Shown here: positions 26,291 through 34,917 of the stretch, in pieces
Position numbering within the stretch: the first letter of the stretch is position 1
Layout: the number at the start of each line of letters is the position of its first letter
Assembly (NCBI RefSeq): GCF_008728195.1
Contig: NZ_CP031598.1
Span: 2,976,001 to 3,040,000 of the forward strand
DNA length: 64,000 bases
DNA from: Roseovarius indicus
Lineage (GTDB): Bacteria > Pseudomonadota > Alphaproteobacteria > Rhodobacterales > Rhodobacteraceae
Direction: 5' to 3'
The notes under the pieces: model-generated
Database searches by the model: none
Told to the model about the DNA's origin: nothing
Seen by the model: only the letters and a program-made list of their open reading frames with translations
Translations under genes and position numbers: made by a program

Positions 26291-26795
26291 AAACGGCCGC
26301 TCCCCTCGGGGAACGGGCCTTCGGTACATGGGGACTTGCAAGCCCGGCACGGGCTGGACGCGCAATGTCCGCTTCCCGCGATGAGGCAGTGACCTCTCGC
26401 TGCTGCAGCACGAACGCCCGTCGCTTACAGCCCAACCGGTCATCAGATGCAGTCAGGTCCGAACGTCCGGTTTGGCAATGCAAAATCTGATGTGTTCATT
26501 TCAAGATCATCGTCATATGACCCCGACCCGGCCAAAGGGTGGAGCCGCGATACCCCCGCCTGCTTGAAGATGTAGGTCTCGATAACAACCACTTTGATCT
26601 CGTTACCGGTATCAACACTGGCATTTTGAATCGAATTTCCCCACACTTGCAGAAGCTGGCCGGAACGGCGCGCGAGATGGGCCGCGAACATGAATTCAGA
26701 AGCCGCGGAGATTTTCATGAGGCAGCGAAGCAGGTCTGCGTCCCGATCCGATCAGATAAAGTCCCGCATTGCAGCATGAAAGGGAGTGGAACCCG
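26291..26795. other. 505-base gap without a convincing gene
   Basis: A hairpin at 26294-26318 follows the response-regulator stop; nearly the same hairpin occurs at 41019-41047. The rest is less GC-rich than the neighbours. Two reading frames, 26539-26841 (+) and 26443-26718 (-), show no ribosome site, no family resemblance and no coding bias that I can see. It may be decayed sequence or the regulatory region of the molybdenum genes. Confidence 0.5.
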
Positions 26796-27587
26796 ATGCT
26801 TAGACAATCCATGTTTGCCGCCCTGCTGGGAATTGCAATGACCCCGGCACAGGCTGAAGACATCTCTCTATTCGCGGCAGGCAGTCTTCGGGCGGCGCTG
26901 TCGGAGGTTGCAGAGGATTTCACGCAGACCTACGGCACACCCGTCGCCGCCACTTTCGGCCCCTCCGGCCTCATGCGCGAACGGATCGAGGCTGGCGAAA
27001 CAGCCCATGTCTTCGCCTCCGCCAACATGCGGCACCCTCGTACCCTCGAAAGCGCCGGAAAGGGGGGCCCGGTGGTGCTCTTTGCCCGCAACCGCCTCTG
27101 CGCCCTGGCGCGGCCGGACGTCGAGGTTTCGTCGGACACCCTGCTGGAGGTCATCCTGAAGCCGGAGACGCGCCTTGGAACGTCGACTCCAAAGGCCGAT
27201 CCGTCGGGGGACTACGCGTTCGAGCTTTTCGACAAGTCCGGTCATGCCGAGACGCTCAAGGCCAAGGCGCTCCAACTCACCGGCGGCCCTGACAGCGAAA
27301 CGCCACCCGGGGGGCGCAATGCTTACGCATGGGTTCTCGACAGCGACCAGGCGGATATCTTCCTGACCTATTGCACCAATGCGGTGCTGGCCCGGAAAGA
27401 AGTGCCCGAGCTGCAGATCGTTCAGGTGCCAGAGGCCCTGTCGGTGGGGGCCGATTATGGATTGATCGTGCTTGACGGGGCGCCGACCGCGGCATCCCGG
27501 CTCGCGATGCACATCCTCTCCCCTGCCGGTCAGGCGGTTCTGGCGGACTACGGGTTCGATGCCGCCGGTGTTCCGGAGGTCGATTGA
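26796..27587 (+). CDS. ModA-like periplasmic substrate-binding protein (probable molybdate binding)
   Basis: A 263-residue exported protein with a Sec signal (MLRQSMFAALLGIAMTPAQA). The mature start ISLFAAGSLRAALSEVAEDF and the following FGPSGLMRERIEAGETAHVFASA match the oxyanion-binding loops of ModA proteins (Ser/Ala-Ser positions). No ModB or ModC partner is adjacent: the next genes form a different, MolABC-like importer. The ATG at 26796 follows AGGGAG; an upstream ATG at 26769 is less likely. Because a Mop protein and molybdoenzyme genes follow, molybdate is the likely ligand, although the sequence is divergent. Confidence 0.75.
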   Translation: MLRQSMFAALLGIAMTPAQAEDISLFAAGSLRAALSEVAEDFTQTYGTPVAATFGPSGLMRERIEAGETAHVFASANMRHPRTLESAGKGGPVVLFARNRLCALARPDVEVSSDTLLEVILKPETRLGTSTPKADPSGDYAFELFDKSGHAETLKAKALQLTGGPDSETPPGGRNAYAWVLDSDQADIFLTYCTNAVLARKEVPELQIVQVPEALSVGADYGLIVLDGAPTAASRLAMHILSPAGQAVLADYGFDAAGVPEVD

Positions 27588-27588
27588 C

Positions 27589-28617
27589 ATGCGATACCTG
27601 TGCCTCGTCCTTGCCCTTCTGGCACTGCCTGCCCAGGCGGGCACGATCACCGACAGCGCCGGCCGGACCGTCGACATCCCCGACAAGGTGACCACGGTCT
27701 TCGCCGCCGGCCCGCCCGCCTCGATCCTCGTCTACATCATGAAGCCCGAGGCGCTGACCGGCTGGCCCCGCGCCCTGCGCCCCGAGGAACGCGCCTATAT
27801 CGCCGAACCCTATCGCGACCTGCCAGAAACGGGGCGGCTGACGGGGCGCGGCGGTGAGGCCAACCTCGAACGGGTCCTGGCGATCGAGCCCGACCTGATT
27901 GTCGATTTCGGCTCGGTTCGTGACACCTATATCGACCTCGCCAACCGGGTGCAGGAACAGACCGGCATTCCCTATATCCTGATCGATGGCCGCTTCGAGA
28001 ACACGCCCGAGGCGCTTCGCGTCGTGGGCGAAGCGCTCGGCGTGCCGAACCGGGGCGAGGCGCTGGCCCGGGACGTGGAAGCCACCTTCGGCCGGATCGA
28101 CGCGCTCCTCGAGGGGGTCCCCGAGGCCGACCGCCCCCGCGTCTACCTCGCCCGCGGGCCCGAGGGGCTGGAAACCGGCATGAAAGGCTCGATCAACACC
28201 GAGATCATCGAGCGGGCGGGCGGGCGCAACGTGGCCGATGACGGCGGCCAGACCCGCGGGCTCGTGCAGGCCTCGATGGAACAGGTGATCGTCGCCAACC
28301 CCGACACCATCGTGACGTGGGATCGCAATTTCTTTGCCAAGGTCTTCGACGATCCGCTCTGGCAGGGCATCGACGCCGTGCGCGAGGGCCGGGTCTACCT
28401 TTCGCCCACGGCCCCCTTCGGCTGGATCGACCGGCCGCCTTCTGTCAACCGGATGATGGGGCTCATATGGATGGCCGGGCTGCTCTATCCCAAGCGGTGG
28501 GAAGGGACCCTGCGCAAGGAGGCGCGGGCGTTCTACAAGCTCTATTACCACGTCGACCTTAGTGACGAAGATCTGGAGGGGCTTCTCGAATGGGCCGAGG
28601 GACGACCACCCGAATAA
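27589..28617 (+). CDS. ABC transporter substrate-binding protein, cobalamin/siderophore/MolA type
   Basis: A 342-residue type III periplasmic binding protein. A Sec signal peptide (MRYLCLVLALLALPAQA) is followed by ITDSAGRTVDIPDKVTTVFAAGPPASILVYIM, the start of the BtuF/FepB-like fold, then the long linking helix and a second lobe (GSINTEIIERAGGRNVAD). Some members (MolA) bind molybdate or tungstate rather than iron chelates. The surrounding molybdenum genes favour that here; a siderophore role cannot be excluded. It begins one base after the previous gene's stop and overlaps the permease gene by 28 bases. Confidence 0.8.
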   Translation: MRYLCLVLALLALPAQAGTITDSAGRTVDIPDKVTTVFAAGPPASILVYIMKPEALTGWPRALRPEERAYIAEPYRDLPETGRLTGRGGEANLERVLAIEPDLIVDFGSVRDTYIDLANRVQEQTGIPYILIDGRFENTPEALRVVGEALGVPNRGEALARDVEATFGRIDALLEGVPEADRPRVYLARGPEGLETGMKGSINTEIIERAGGRNVADDGGQTRGLVQASMEQVIVANPDTIVTWDRNFFAKVFDDPLWQGIDAVREGRVYLSPTAPFGWIDRPPSVNRMMGLIWMAGLLYPKRWEGTLRKEARAFYKLYYHVDLSDEDLEGLLEWAEGRPPE

Positions 28618-29612
28618 TCGCGCCGCGCCCCGTTCTGACGCTGACCGGGGCCCTGACGCTGGTGCTCGTTCTTCTGGCCTTCGGGGCGGTGATGATCGGG
28701 CCCTATGCGCTCACCCCGGGGCAAACGCTGGCCGCGCTTGTCGGTCGGGGCGACTCGCAGGCACAGATCGTGGTGTGGAACATCCGCCTGCCGCGCGTCG
28801 CCGCCGCGGTGCTGGTGGGCGCGGCACTGGCCGCGGCCGGGGCCAGCTACCAGGCGCTTTTCCGCAACCCGCTGGTGTCGCCGGATATCCTCGGCGTGTC
28901 CGCTGGCGCGGGCCTGGGGGCGGTGGCCGGGATATTCCTGTCGCTGCCCGTGGCCGCGATCCAGGCGTCCGCCTTCGCCGGCGGCATGGTGGCGGTGGGT
29001 GCCGTCACGCTGGTCGCCTCGCTGGTTCGCAATACCGACCGGACACTGACCCTGGTTCTGATCGGCGTGGTGATCGGCGCGCTTGCGGGGGCGGCGACCT
29101 CGCTGCTGAAGGTGATGGCCGACCCCTACGACCAGCTCCCCGCCATCACCTTCTGGCTTCTGGGTTCTCTCGCGGCAATCACCACCGACGACATCCTGCC
29201 CGCCCTGCCCGCGGTGCTGGTGGGACTTGTGCCACTGGCACTGCTGCGCTGGCGGATCAACGTTCTGTCCCTGGGCGACGAGGAAGCCCGCGCCCTGGGC
29301 GTCGAGGCCGGGCGCACGCGTTTCCTGGTGATTGCGGCGGCCACGCTCATCACCGCCAGCGTCACGGCGCTGGCGGGTGTCGTGGGATGGGTCGGGCTGG
29401 TGATCCCCCATATCGCGCGGATGCTGGTCGGTCCCGGCTTCGGCCGTCTTTTGCCCGCCTCCGTACTGATCGGGGCCGGGTATCTTCTTGTCGTCGACAC
29501 GCTGGCGCGCACGATGGCACAGGCCGAGGTGCCGCTGGGTATCCTGACCGCGGTGATCGGCGCGCCGTTCTTCGTCTGGCTTCTGGCCCGTGGGCGGCGG
29601 GGGTGGTCGTGA
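28590..29612 (+). CDS. FecCD-family ABC permease (MolB-like)
   Basis: A 340-residue inner-membrane permease of the BtuC/FecCD group, with about ten helices. Typical motifs are IRLPRVAAAVLVGAALAAAGASYQALFRNPLVSPDILGVSAGAGLGA (near 65-110) and the cytoplasmic GDEEARALGVEAGRTR (near 228). VPLGILTAVIGAPFFVWLL marks the C-terminus. It forms the channel for the preceding binding protein. It ends one base into the ATPase start (TGATG arrangement). Confidence 0.88.
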   Translation: MGRGTTTRIIAPRPVLTLTGALTLVLVLLAFGAVMIGPYALTPGQTLAALVGRGDSQAQIVVWNIRLPRVAAAVLVGAALAAAGASYQALFRNPLVSPDILGVSAGAGLGAVAGIFLSLPVAAIQASAFAGGMVAVGAVTLVASLVRNTDRTLTLVLIGVVIGALAGAATSLLKVMADPYDQLPAITFWLLGSLAAITTDDILPALPAVLVGLVPLALLRWRINVLSLGDEEARALGVEAGRTRFLVIAAATLITASVTALAGVVGWVGLVIPHIARMLVGPGFGRLLPASVLIGAGYLLVVDTLARTMAQAEVPLGILTAVIGAPFFVWLLARGRRGWS

Positions 29613-30436
29613 TGCTCGAGGCCAGGAACCTTGCCATCGGTTACGGCGCCACGACAATCGGCACGGAGCTGGCGCTTCAGGTCACCGGCGGCGATATCCT
29701 CTGCCTCCTGGGGCCGAATGGCTGCGGCAAGACCACGCTGTTCCGCACGCTTCTGGGCCTTCTGCCGGCACTGGCGGGCACGGTCACGCTCGGCGGCAAA
29801 CCCCTCGCGGCACAGACTCGCGCCGAGATTGCCCGGCAGGTCGCCTATGTCCCGCAGGCCCACGCGCCGCCGTTCCCCTTCGAGGCGCTCGAGGTTGTCT
29901 TGATGGGCCGCACCGCGCGCCTCGGCCTTTTCGGCCAGCCCGGGCGGCAGGATCGCGACTGTGCCTTTCATGCCCTCGATCAGCTGGGCATCGCCGATCT
30001 CGCGCATCGCGACTACGCCCGTCTTTCCGGCGGCCAGCGGCAGCTTGTGCTGATCGCCCGGGCACTGGCGCAGGAGGCACCGCTGATCGTCATGGACGAA
30101 CCGACCGCCAGCCTCGATTTCGGCAACCAGGCCCAAGTGCTGGCCCATGTCGCCGCCCTGGCCGATGGCGCTGCGGCGGGCGGGCGCGGCGTGATCATGT
30201 CCACCCACGACCCCGATCAGGCCCTTGCCCTGAACGCCCGCGTCCTGTTGATGAAAGACGGCCGTGCCTTTGCCGAGGGCCCGGCCGAAGCCGTGCTGAC
30301 AGGAGACACTCTGAGCGCCGTCTACGGCATCCCCGTCACCGTGGAAACGACCGGCTCGGGGCGGAAGGTCTGCCTGCCGTCCCTCGACCGTCAGTCGGCG
30401 CCGACAATGACGTCAGAGGCTTTCACGATCGCATAG
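29612..30436 (+). CDS. ABC transporter ATP-binding protein (FecE/MolC-like)
   Basis: A 274-residue ATPase. Walker A is GPNGCGKTTLFRTLLG (near 33-48), the signature LSGGQRQLVLIARAL (near 138), Walker B PLIVMDEPTASLDF (near 157) and the switch His is in MSTHDPDQAL. It completes the importer formed with the two genes before it. Its 3' end overlaps the convergent Mop gene by 46 bases. A frame open upstream is a shadow; the ATG at 29612 overlaps the permease stop. Confidence 0.88.
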   Translation: MLEARNLAIGYGATTIGTELALQVTGGDILCLLGPNGCGKTTLFRTLLGLLPALAGTVTLGGKPLAAQTRAEIARQVAYVPQAHAPPFPFEALEVVLMGRTARLGLFGQPGRQDRDCAFHALDQLGIADLAHRDYARLSGGQRQLVLIARALAQEAPLIVMDEPTASLDFGNQAQVLAHVAALADGAAAGGRGVIMSTHDPDQALALNARVLLMKDGRAFAEGPAEAVLTGDTLSAVYGIPVTVETTGSGRKVCLPSLDRQSAPTMTSEAFTIA

Positions 30437-30600
30437 GCCGTCTTGCCCACCTCGAGCCCCAGGTCGTCGACCGAGGCATTGGTGATCATCGCCGTCACGA
30501 TGCTGCCTCCGCCCAGGTCGATATGGACGGTCGAATTGACGGCCCCCCTGTCGATCGACACCACCGTCCCGGTCAGCTTGTTGCGTGCGCTGAGTTTCAT
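30391..30600 (-). CDS. Mop-type molybdopterin/molybdate-binding protein (TOBE domain)
   Basis: A 69-residue single Mop/TOBE domain: MKLSARNKLTGTVVSIDRGA at the start, then TVHIDLGGGSIVTAMITNASVDDLGLEVGKTAYAIVKASDVIV. Molbindins of this kind store molybdate as hexamers in the cytoplasm. The ATG at 30600 follows GGAGG; the frame is open upstream but without a ribosome site. It lies divergent from the MOT1-type transporter gene and convergent with the ATPase gene, and is strong evidence that this neighbourhood handles molybdenum. Confidence 0.88.
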   Translation of the reverse strand: MKLSARNKLTGTVVSIDRGAVNSTVHIDLGGGSIVTAMITNASVDDLGLEVGKTAYAIVKASDVIVGAD

Positions 30601-30681
30601 GGCAAATTCCTCCGCAATGAGTAAGGTTGCGGTATACGGTATGATCCCGAGCCTTGATTTCAACTGTCCCGCGGGGAAGAC

Positions 30682-31875
30682 GTGGAAAGACGCCCGGCAA
30701 ATGAAGATGCGACGAGCGGAACCGCCCCGGGCGGGTTCCGCTTTGATCTGCGCGAGTTGAACGGTGCGCTGGGGGATCTGGGCACGCTGCTGCCGCTGAC
30801 CATCGGGGCCATCGCGCTGGTCGGGCTGTCGGCGCAGCAGGTCCTGCTTGGCTTCGCGCTGTTCTATATCGCCACCGGCCTGATCTACCGCCTACCCGTC
30901 CCGGTCCAGCCAATGAAGGCCATCGTGGCCGTGGCGCTGACGACCGCGGTCACGCCGGCCTCCATCGCGCTGAGCGGGATGATGATCGGGGCGGCGCTGC
31001 TCCTGCTTGGGGGCAGCGGGGTCATCGACCGGATCGCGCGCCTGGTGCCCCAATCCGTGTTGGCCGGTCTTCAATTGGGACTTGGCCTGGCCCTTGGCTG
31101 GATCGCCCTGGGGCTGATGGCGGAGCAGCCGGTCATCGGCGCGCTGTCGTTGGGGCTGGCCGTTGCGGGTTTGCGGCTGGGCACCCATGCGGCGTTGGCG
31201 ACGCTCCTTTTCGGGGTCGTGATGGGTGGCTATTTCGGTCACGAGGCCCTGCCGGAGCTGCCCGAGCTGCCGGCATCAGTCGGTGGCTGGCTTGCACCGA
31301 TCCCGACCGCCGCGGACTTTCAGGTCGCGGTGACGGAGCTGGCGCTGCCCCAACTGGCGCTCACGCTGACCAATGCCGTGGTTCTCACGGCGCTCGTTGC
31401 CGGCGACAGCTTCGGCGCCCGGGCCGCCCACGTGACGCCCCGGCGGCTATGCCTGACCTCCGGTGCGGCCAACCTGCTGACGGCGCCGTTCGGGGCGCTG
31501 CCGATGTGTCACGGTGCCGGGGGCGTCATCGCGCATCACCGGTTCGGGGCCCGCAGCGGCGGGGCGCCGGTGATGCTCGGCGCAGCGCTTCTCGGGCTCG
31601 TGCTTCTTCCCGAAGACTTGCGGCGCATGGCATTGTCGGCAATTCCCGCCGCGACACTCGGAGCGCTTCTGCTCATCGCCGCGGCCGAGCTTGCCACAAG
31701 CCGCCGGCTCTTCGATGCCATGCCCTCCTGCCGGCCGGTGATCGCGCTCACGGCGGTTGCGACCCTGGCCGGAAATCCGTTGATCGGTCTGATGGCGGGC
31801 ACGGCAGCAGAGATGGTGCGGAAAACAGTTCTGAGGCGCATGGGTCTTTCGGGACGGGGCGACGCGAAAAGCTAG
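30682..31875 (+). CDS. MOT1-type molybdate/sulfate transporter
   Basis: A 397-residue membrane protein. Two family marks are present: ELNGALGDLGTLLPL near residue 26, and PMCHGAGGVIAHHRFGARSGG near 273. About ten hydrophobic helices lie between and after them. MOT1 proteins move molybdate with high affinity in plants and bacteria (family knowledge). Start: GTG at 30682, with GGGGAAG just upstream, tight spacing; no ATG fits better. It is divergent from the Mop gene, 81 bases apart, and probably shares control with it. Confidence 0.85.
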   Translation: MERRPANEDATSGTAPGGFRFDLRELNGALGDLGTLLPLTIGAIALVGLSAQQVLLGFALFYIATGLIYRLPVPVQPMKAIVAVALTTAVTPASIALSGMMIGAALLLLGGSGVIDRIARLVPQSVLAGLQLGLGLALGWIALGLMAEQPVIGALSLGLAVAGLRLGTHAALATLLFGVVMGGYFGHEALPELPELPASVGGWLAPIPTAADFQVAVTELALPQLALTLTNAVVLTALVAGDSFGARAAHVTPRRLCLTSGAANLLTAPFGALPMCHGAGGVIAHHRFGARSGGAPVMLGAALLGLVLLPEDLRRMALSAIPAATLGALLLIAAAELATSRRLFDAMPSCRPVIALTAVATLAGNPLIGLMAGTAAEMVRKTVLRRMGLSGRGDAKS

Positions 31876-31946
31876 GTCTCGCACAGGCGTCTTGCACGCA
31901 GCACGCAATTCATGATTTCTATCAAAATGCGTGAAAACAATTCGGG

Positions 31947-32840
31947 ATGGCCATGATGCTGGACAAGTTGCAGATGTTCATCGCCGTGGCCAAGGAAGGT
32001 CATTTCGGCCGCGCCGCGGCCAGCCTCGGGATCACCCAGCCGACACTCTCGACCGGAATCAAGCAACTCGAGGATCAACTGGGTGTTCAGCTGATCTTTC
32101 GTGGCTCCCGCTTCGGCGGGTTGACGCCCGAGGGGCAGACAGCCCTGGTCTGGGCGCGCAAGATCGTCGGCGACACGCGGCAACTCCGCGAGGAGATGCG
32201 CTTCCAGCGGCACGGCCTGTCGGGGCAACTCCGGATCGCGGTCATTCCCACCGCACTGACCTGGGCGGCGCGACTGACCAGCCGGTTCAGCGAGGCGCAT
32301 CCGAAGGTGCGCTTCACCATCCTGTCGCGCACCTCGATCGAGATCCTGTCGATGCTGGAAAACCTCGAGGTGGATGCCGGCATTTCATATCTCGACAACG
32401 AGCCGATGGGCCGGGTCAGCACCGAGCCATTGTACGAAGAGCGTTATATGCTGGTCTGCGCGGCCGACTCGGCCTTCGCTGCACGAGAGGCAGTTGGCTG
32501 GGAAGAGCTGGACGGACAGAAGCTTTGCCTGCTGACGCCCGACATGCAGAACCGCCGGATCATCAACAAGAACTTCGCCGCCGCCGGTGTGACGCCCGAG
32601 GCATGGGCGGAATCGAACTCTACCATCGTGCTGGTGGCCAACGTCGAGGCCGGCGGGTTCGTGACCGTGCTGCCGGAAGACATGGCACGCTTCCTGATCA
32701 GCGGAAAATCCTTGAAAATCATACCTCTGAAGGGGGTGGAGGTAGCGCACACGGTGGGGCTTGTGGCGCCCTACCGCGAGCCGCATACGCCCGTTCTGGG
32801 AACTCTCCTTCGCGAGGCGAAGCGGATGTCGGCAGCATAA
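31947..32840 (+). CDS. LysR-family regulator, likely of the formate dehydrogenase operon
   Basis: A 297-residue LysR protein. The HTH is at residues 5-63 (EGHFGRAAASLGITQPTLSTGIKQLEDQLGVQLIFRG) and the inducer domain follows (GLSGQLRIAVIPTALTW near 91). A LysR gene directly ahead of fds genes is common, and some are known to activate them. Its stop codon abuts the inverted repeats at 32841-32877, which sit between it and fdsG. The start may be the ATG at 31947 or 9 bases later (ATGCTG). Confidence 0.88.
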   Translation: MAMMLDKLQMFIAVAKEGHFGRAAASLGITQPTLSTGIKQLEDQLGVQLIFRGSRFGGLTPEGQTALVWARKIVGDTRQLREEMRFQRHGLSGQLRIAVIPTALTWAARLTSRFSEAHPKVRFTILSRTSIEILSMLENLEVDAGISYLDNEPMGRVSTEPLYEERYMLVCAADSAFAAREAVGWEELDGQKLCLLTPDMQNRRIINKNFAAAGVTPEAWAESNSTIVLVANVEAGGFVTVLPEDMARFLISGKSLKIIPLKGVEVAHTVGLVAPYREPHTPVLGTLLREAKRMSAA

Positions 32841-32877
32841 CGATAGAGATCCTCTATCGGTTGACGGAATACCGATA
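32841..32877. promoter_or_regulatory. Double inverted repeat ahead of fdsG
   Basis: Directly after the LysR stop, CGATAGAG (32841-32848) and CTCTATCG (32852-32859) form a perfect 8-base inverted repeat with a 3-base gap. The right arm continues into TATCGGT (32855-32861), which pairs with ACCGATA (32871-32877), 9 bases apart. These overlapping half-sites suit a LysR tetramer, and a TTGACG at 32861-32866 could be a -35 element. Confidence 0.6.
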
Positions 32878-32935
32878 TTGATTTCCAAATGCCATGCCTG
32901 TTTGGCTCGAGCGGAAAACCGTAAGAGGCCAGCCC

Positions 32936-33412
32936 ATGCCAGCACCAGCGCCATCCCACACGGACGAGGACATCCGCGCCCTCATCCAGGCCAATCTCGG
33001 TCTTGAAGGGCCGCTTCTGCCCATTCTGCACGCCCTGCAGGACGCCTTCGGATACATCCCCCATGCCGCCATGCCCCTGATCGCCGATGCGCTCAACATC
33101 ACCCGGGCCGAACTGCATGGCGTCATCAGCTTCTACCATGATTTCCGCGAGGCGCCGGCGGGGCGTCACGTGGTGAAGATCTGCCGCGCCGAGGCCTGCC
33201 AGGCGGTCGGCGGGAGCGCTCTGGCCGAAGAGACGCTCAAGAAACTGGGGGTGGACTGGCACGGCACCACGGCCAACGGGGCCGTTACGGTGGAGCCGGT
33301 CTACTGCCTCGGCCTCTGCGCCTGCGGCCCGGCGGCGATGGTCGATGACCAGGTCGTTGGCCGCGTCGACACGGCGCGGATGGACACGTTGCTGAAGGAG
33401 GCCGGAGCATGA
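32936..33412 (+). CDS. fdsG: NAD-dependent formate dehydrogenase gamma subunit FdsG
   Basis: A 158-residue NuoE-like subunit that holds one [2Fe-2S] cluster. The four ligands are seen in CRAEACQAVGG and CLGLCACGP (near residues 88 and 129). The N-terminal helical part (IRALIQANLGLEGPLLPILHALQDAFGYIP) is typical. The chosen ATG follows AGAGG; a further ATG 42 bases upstream lacks a ribosome site. It overlaps fdsB by 4 bases (ATGA). It passes electrons between the FdsA and FdsB subunits. Confidence 0.9.
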   Translation: MPAPAPSHTDEDIRALIQANLGLEGPLLPILHALQDAFGYIPHAAMPLIADALNITRAELHGVISFYHDFREAPAGRHVVKICRAEACQAVGGSALAEETLKKLGVDWHGTTANGAVTVEPVYCLGLCACGPAAMVDDQVVGRVDTARMDTLLKEAGA

Positions 33413-34917
33413 GGATATTCGTGCCGATGGACAGCGCCGCCAAGGCGCTCGGTGCCGATCTTGTGGCAGTCGCCCTGGCGGCGGCTGCGCCCGATGCAGA
33501 GATTATCCGGACCGGAACCCGTGGCATGATCTGGCTGGAACCCCTGGTGGAGGTCGAAATCGACGGTGTGCGCCAGGGCTACGGCCCGGCGACGCCGGAG
33601 GATGCGGCGGCCATTCTCGACGGCAGCAGCGAAAAGGCACTCGGCCCGGTCGAGGAACTCGACTGGGTGACGCGCCAGGCACGGCTGACCTTTGCGCGCG
33701 TCGGAGTGATCGCCCCGCTTTCGCTGAGCGATTACGAGGCGCATGGCGGTTTGAGCGGTCTGCGACGGGCGCTGGACATGACCGGGGAGGAGATCGTCGG
33801 CGAGGTCACCGCCTCGGGCCTGCGCGGCCGCGGCGGGGCGGGCTTTCCGACGGGCATCAAGTGGAAGACGGTACTCGAGGCGGACGCTCCGCAGAAATAC
33901 ATCGTCTGCAATGCCGACGAGGGCGACAGCGGCACGTTTGCCGACCGGATGATCATGGAAGGCGATCCCTTCACCCTGATCGAGGGCATGGCCATCGCCG
34001 GGCTCGGCGTCGGCGCGACCAGGGGCTACCTCTACCTGCGCTCGGAATATCCGGACGCGATCCGCGTCATGGAAGAGGCCGTTCGTCTTGCCCGCGCGGC
34101 CGGCATCCTTGGGCCGGATGTGCTTGGCTCGGGTCGAGCCTTTGACATGGAGATCCGTAAAGGCGCCGGGGCCTATGTCTGCGGCGAGGAAACCTCGCTT
34201 CTGAACTCGCTGGAAGGCAAGCGCGGGGTGGTGCGGGCCAAGCCGCCGCTGCCGGCGCTGGAAGGTTTCCTGGGCCGCCCCACGGTGGTCAACAACGTCA
34301 TCAGCCTGGCCACCGTGCCGGTGATCTTCGAGAAGGGCGCCGCGCATCACGCAAGTTTCGGCATTGGCAAGTCACGCGGAACGATCACGTTGCAGATCGC
34401 CGGCAACGTGAAACATGGCGGGCTGTTCGAGACGGGGTTCGGCCTGACCCTGGGTGAGGTGATAGACGAGATTGCAGGCGGCACCGCCACCGGCCGGCCG
34501 GTGAAGGCCGTGCAGGTGGGCGGCCCGCTGGGCGCCTACATGCCGAGAGACAAGTTCGACGCCCCGCTGGGGTACGAGGAATTCGGCGCCGAGGGCGGGT
34601 TGATCGGACATGCCGGCCTGGTGGTGTTCGACGACACCGCCGACATGCTCGGAATGGCCCGCTTTGCAATGGAATTCTGTGCAGTGGAGAGCTGCGGCAA
34701 GTGCACGCCCTGCCGGATCGGGGCGGTCCGCGGGGTCGAGACCATCGACCGGATCGCCCAGGGCGACGCGGCGGCCATCCCGCTTCTGACCGATCTTTGC
34801 GAGACCATGACCGACGGCTCGCTTTGCGCCCTGGGAGGGTTCACGCCCTACCCGGTCATGTCGGCGCTCACACATTTTCCCGAGGATTTCGCGACCGCGA
34901 AGGAGGCCGCAGAGTGA
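33409..34917 (+). CDS. fdsB: NAD-dependent formate dehydrogenase beta subunit FdsB
   Basis: A 502-residue NuoF-like subunit that reduces NAD+. After a thioredoxin-like N-terminal region (residues 1-110), the NADH/FMN site is GRGGAGFPTGIKWKT near 140, with NADEGDSGTFADRMIMEGDP near 166-185. The C-terminal [4Fe-4S] ligands are in ESCGKCTPCRIGAVRG near 426. The fusion of a FdsG-like thioredoxin fold to NuoF is usual for FdsB. It overlaps FdsA by 4 bases with a GTG start. Confidence 0.92.
   Translation: MRIFVPMDSAAKALGADLVAVALAAAAPDAEIIRTGTRGMIWLEPLVEVEIDGVRQGYGPATPEDAAAILDGSSEKALGPVEELDWVTRQARLTFARVGVIAPLSLSDYEAHGGLSGLRRALDMTGEEIVGEVTASGLRGRGGAGFPTGIKWKTVLEADAPQKYIVCNADEGDSGTFADRMIMEGDPFTLIEGMAIAGLGVGATRGYLYLRSEYPDAIRVMEEAVRLARAAGILGPDVLGSGRAFDMEIRKGAGAYVCGEETSLLNSLEGKRGVVRAKPPLPALEGFLGRPTVVNNVISLATVPVIFEKGAAHHASFGIGKSRGTITLQIAGNVKHGGLFETGFGLTLGEVIDEIAGGTATGRPVKAVQVGGPLGAYMPRDKFDAPLGYEEFGAEGGLIGHAGLVVFDDTADMLGMARFAMEFCAVESCGKCTPCRIGAVRGVETIDRIAQGDAAAIPLLTDLCETMTDGSLCALGGFTPYPVMSALTHFPEDFATAKEAAE

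Noticed and set aside
26443..26718. 91-codon minus-strand frame in the gap before the ModA-like gene
   Set aside because: No ribosome site, no signal or domain; conservation would be needed before calling it a gene.
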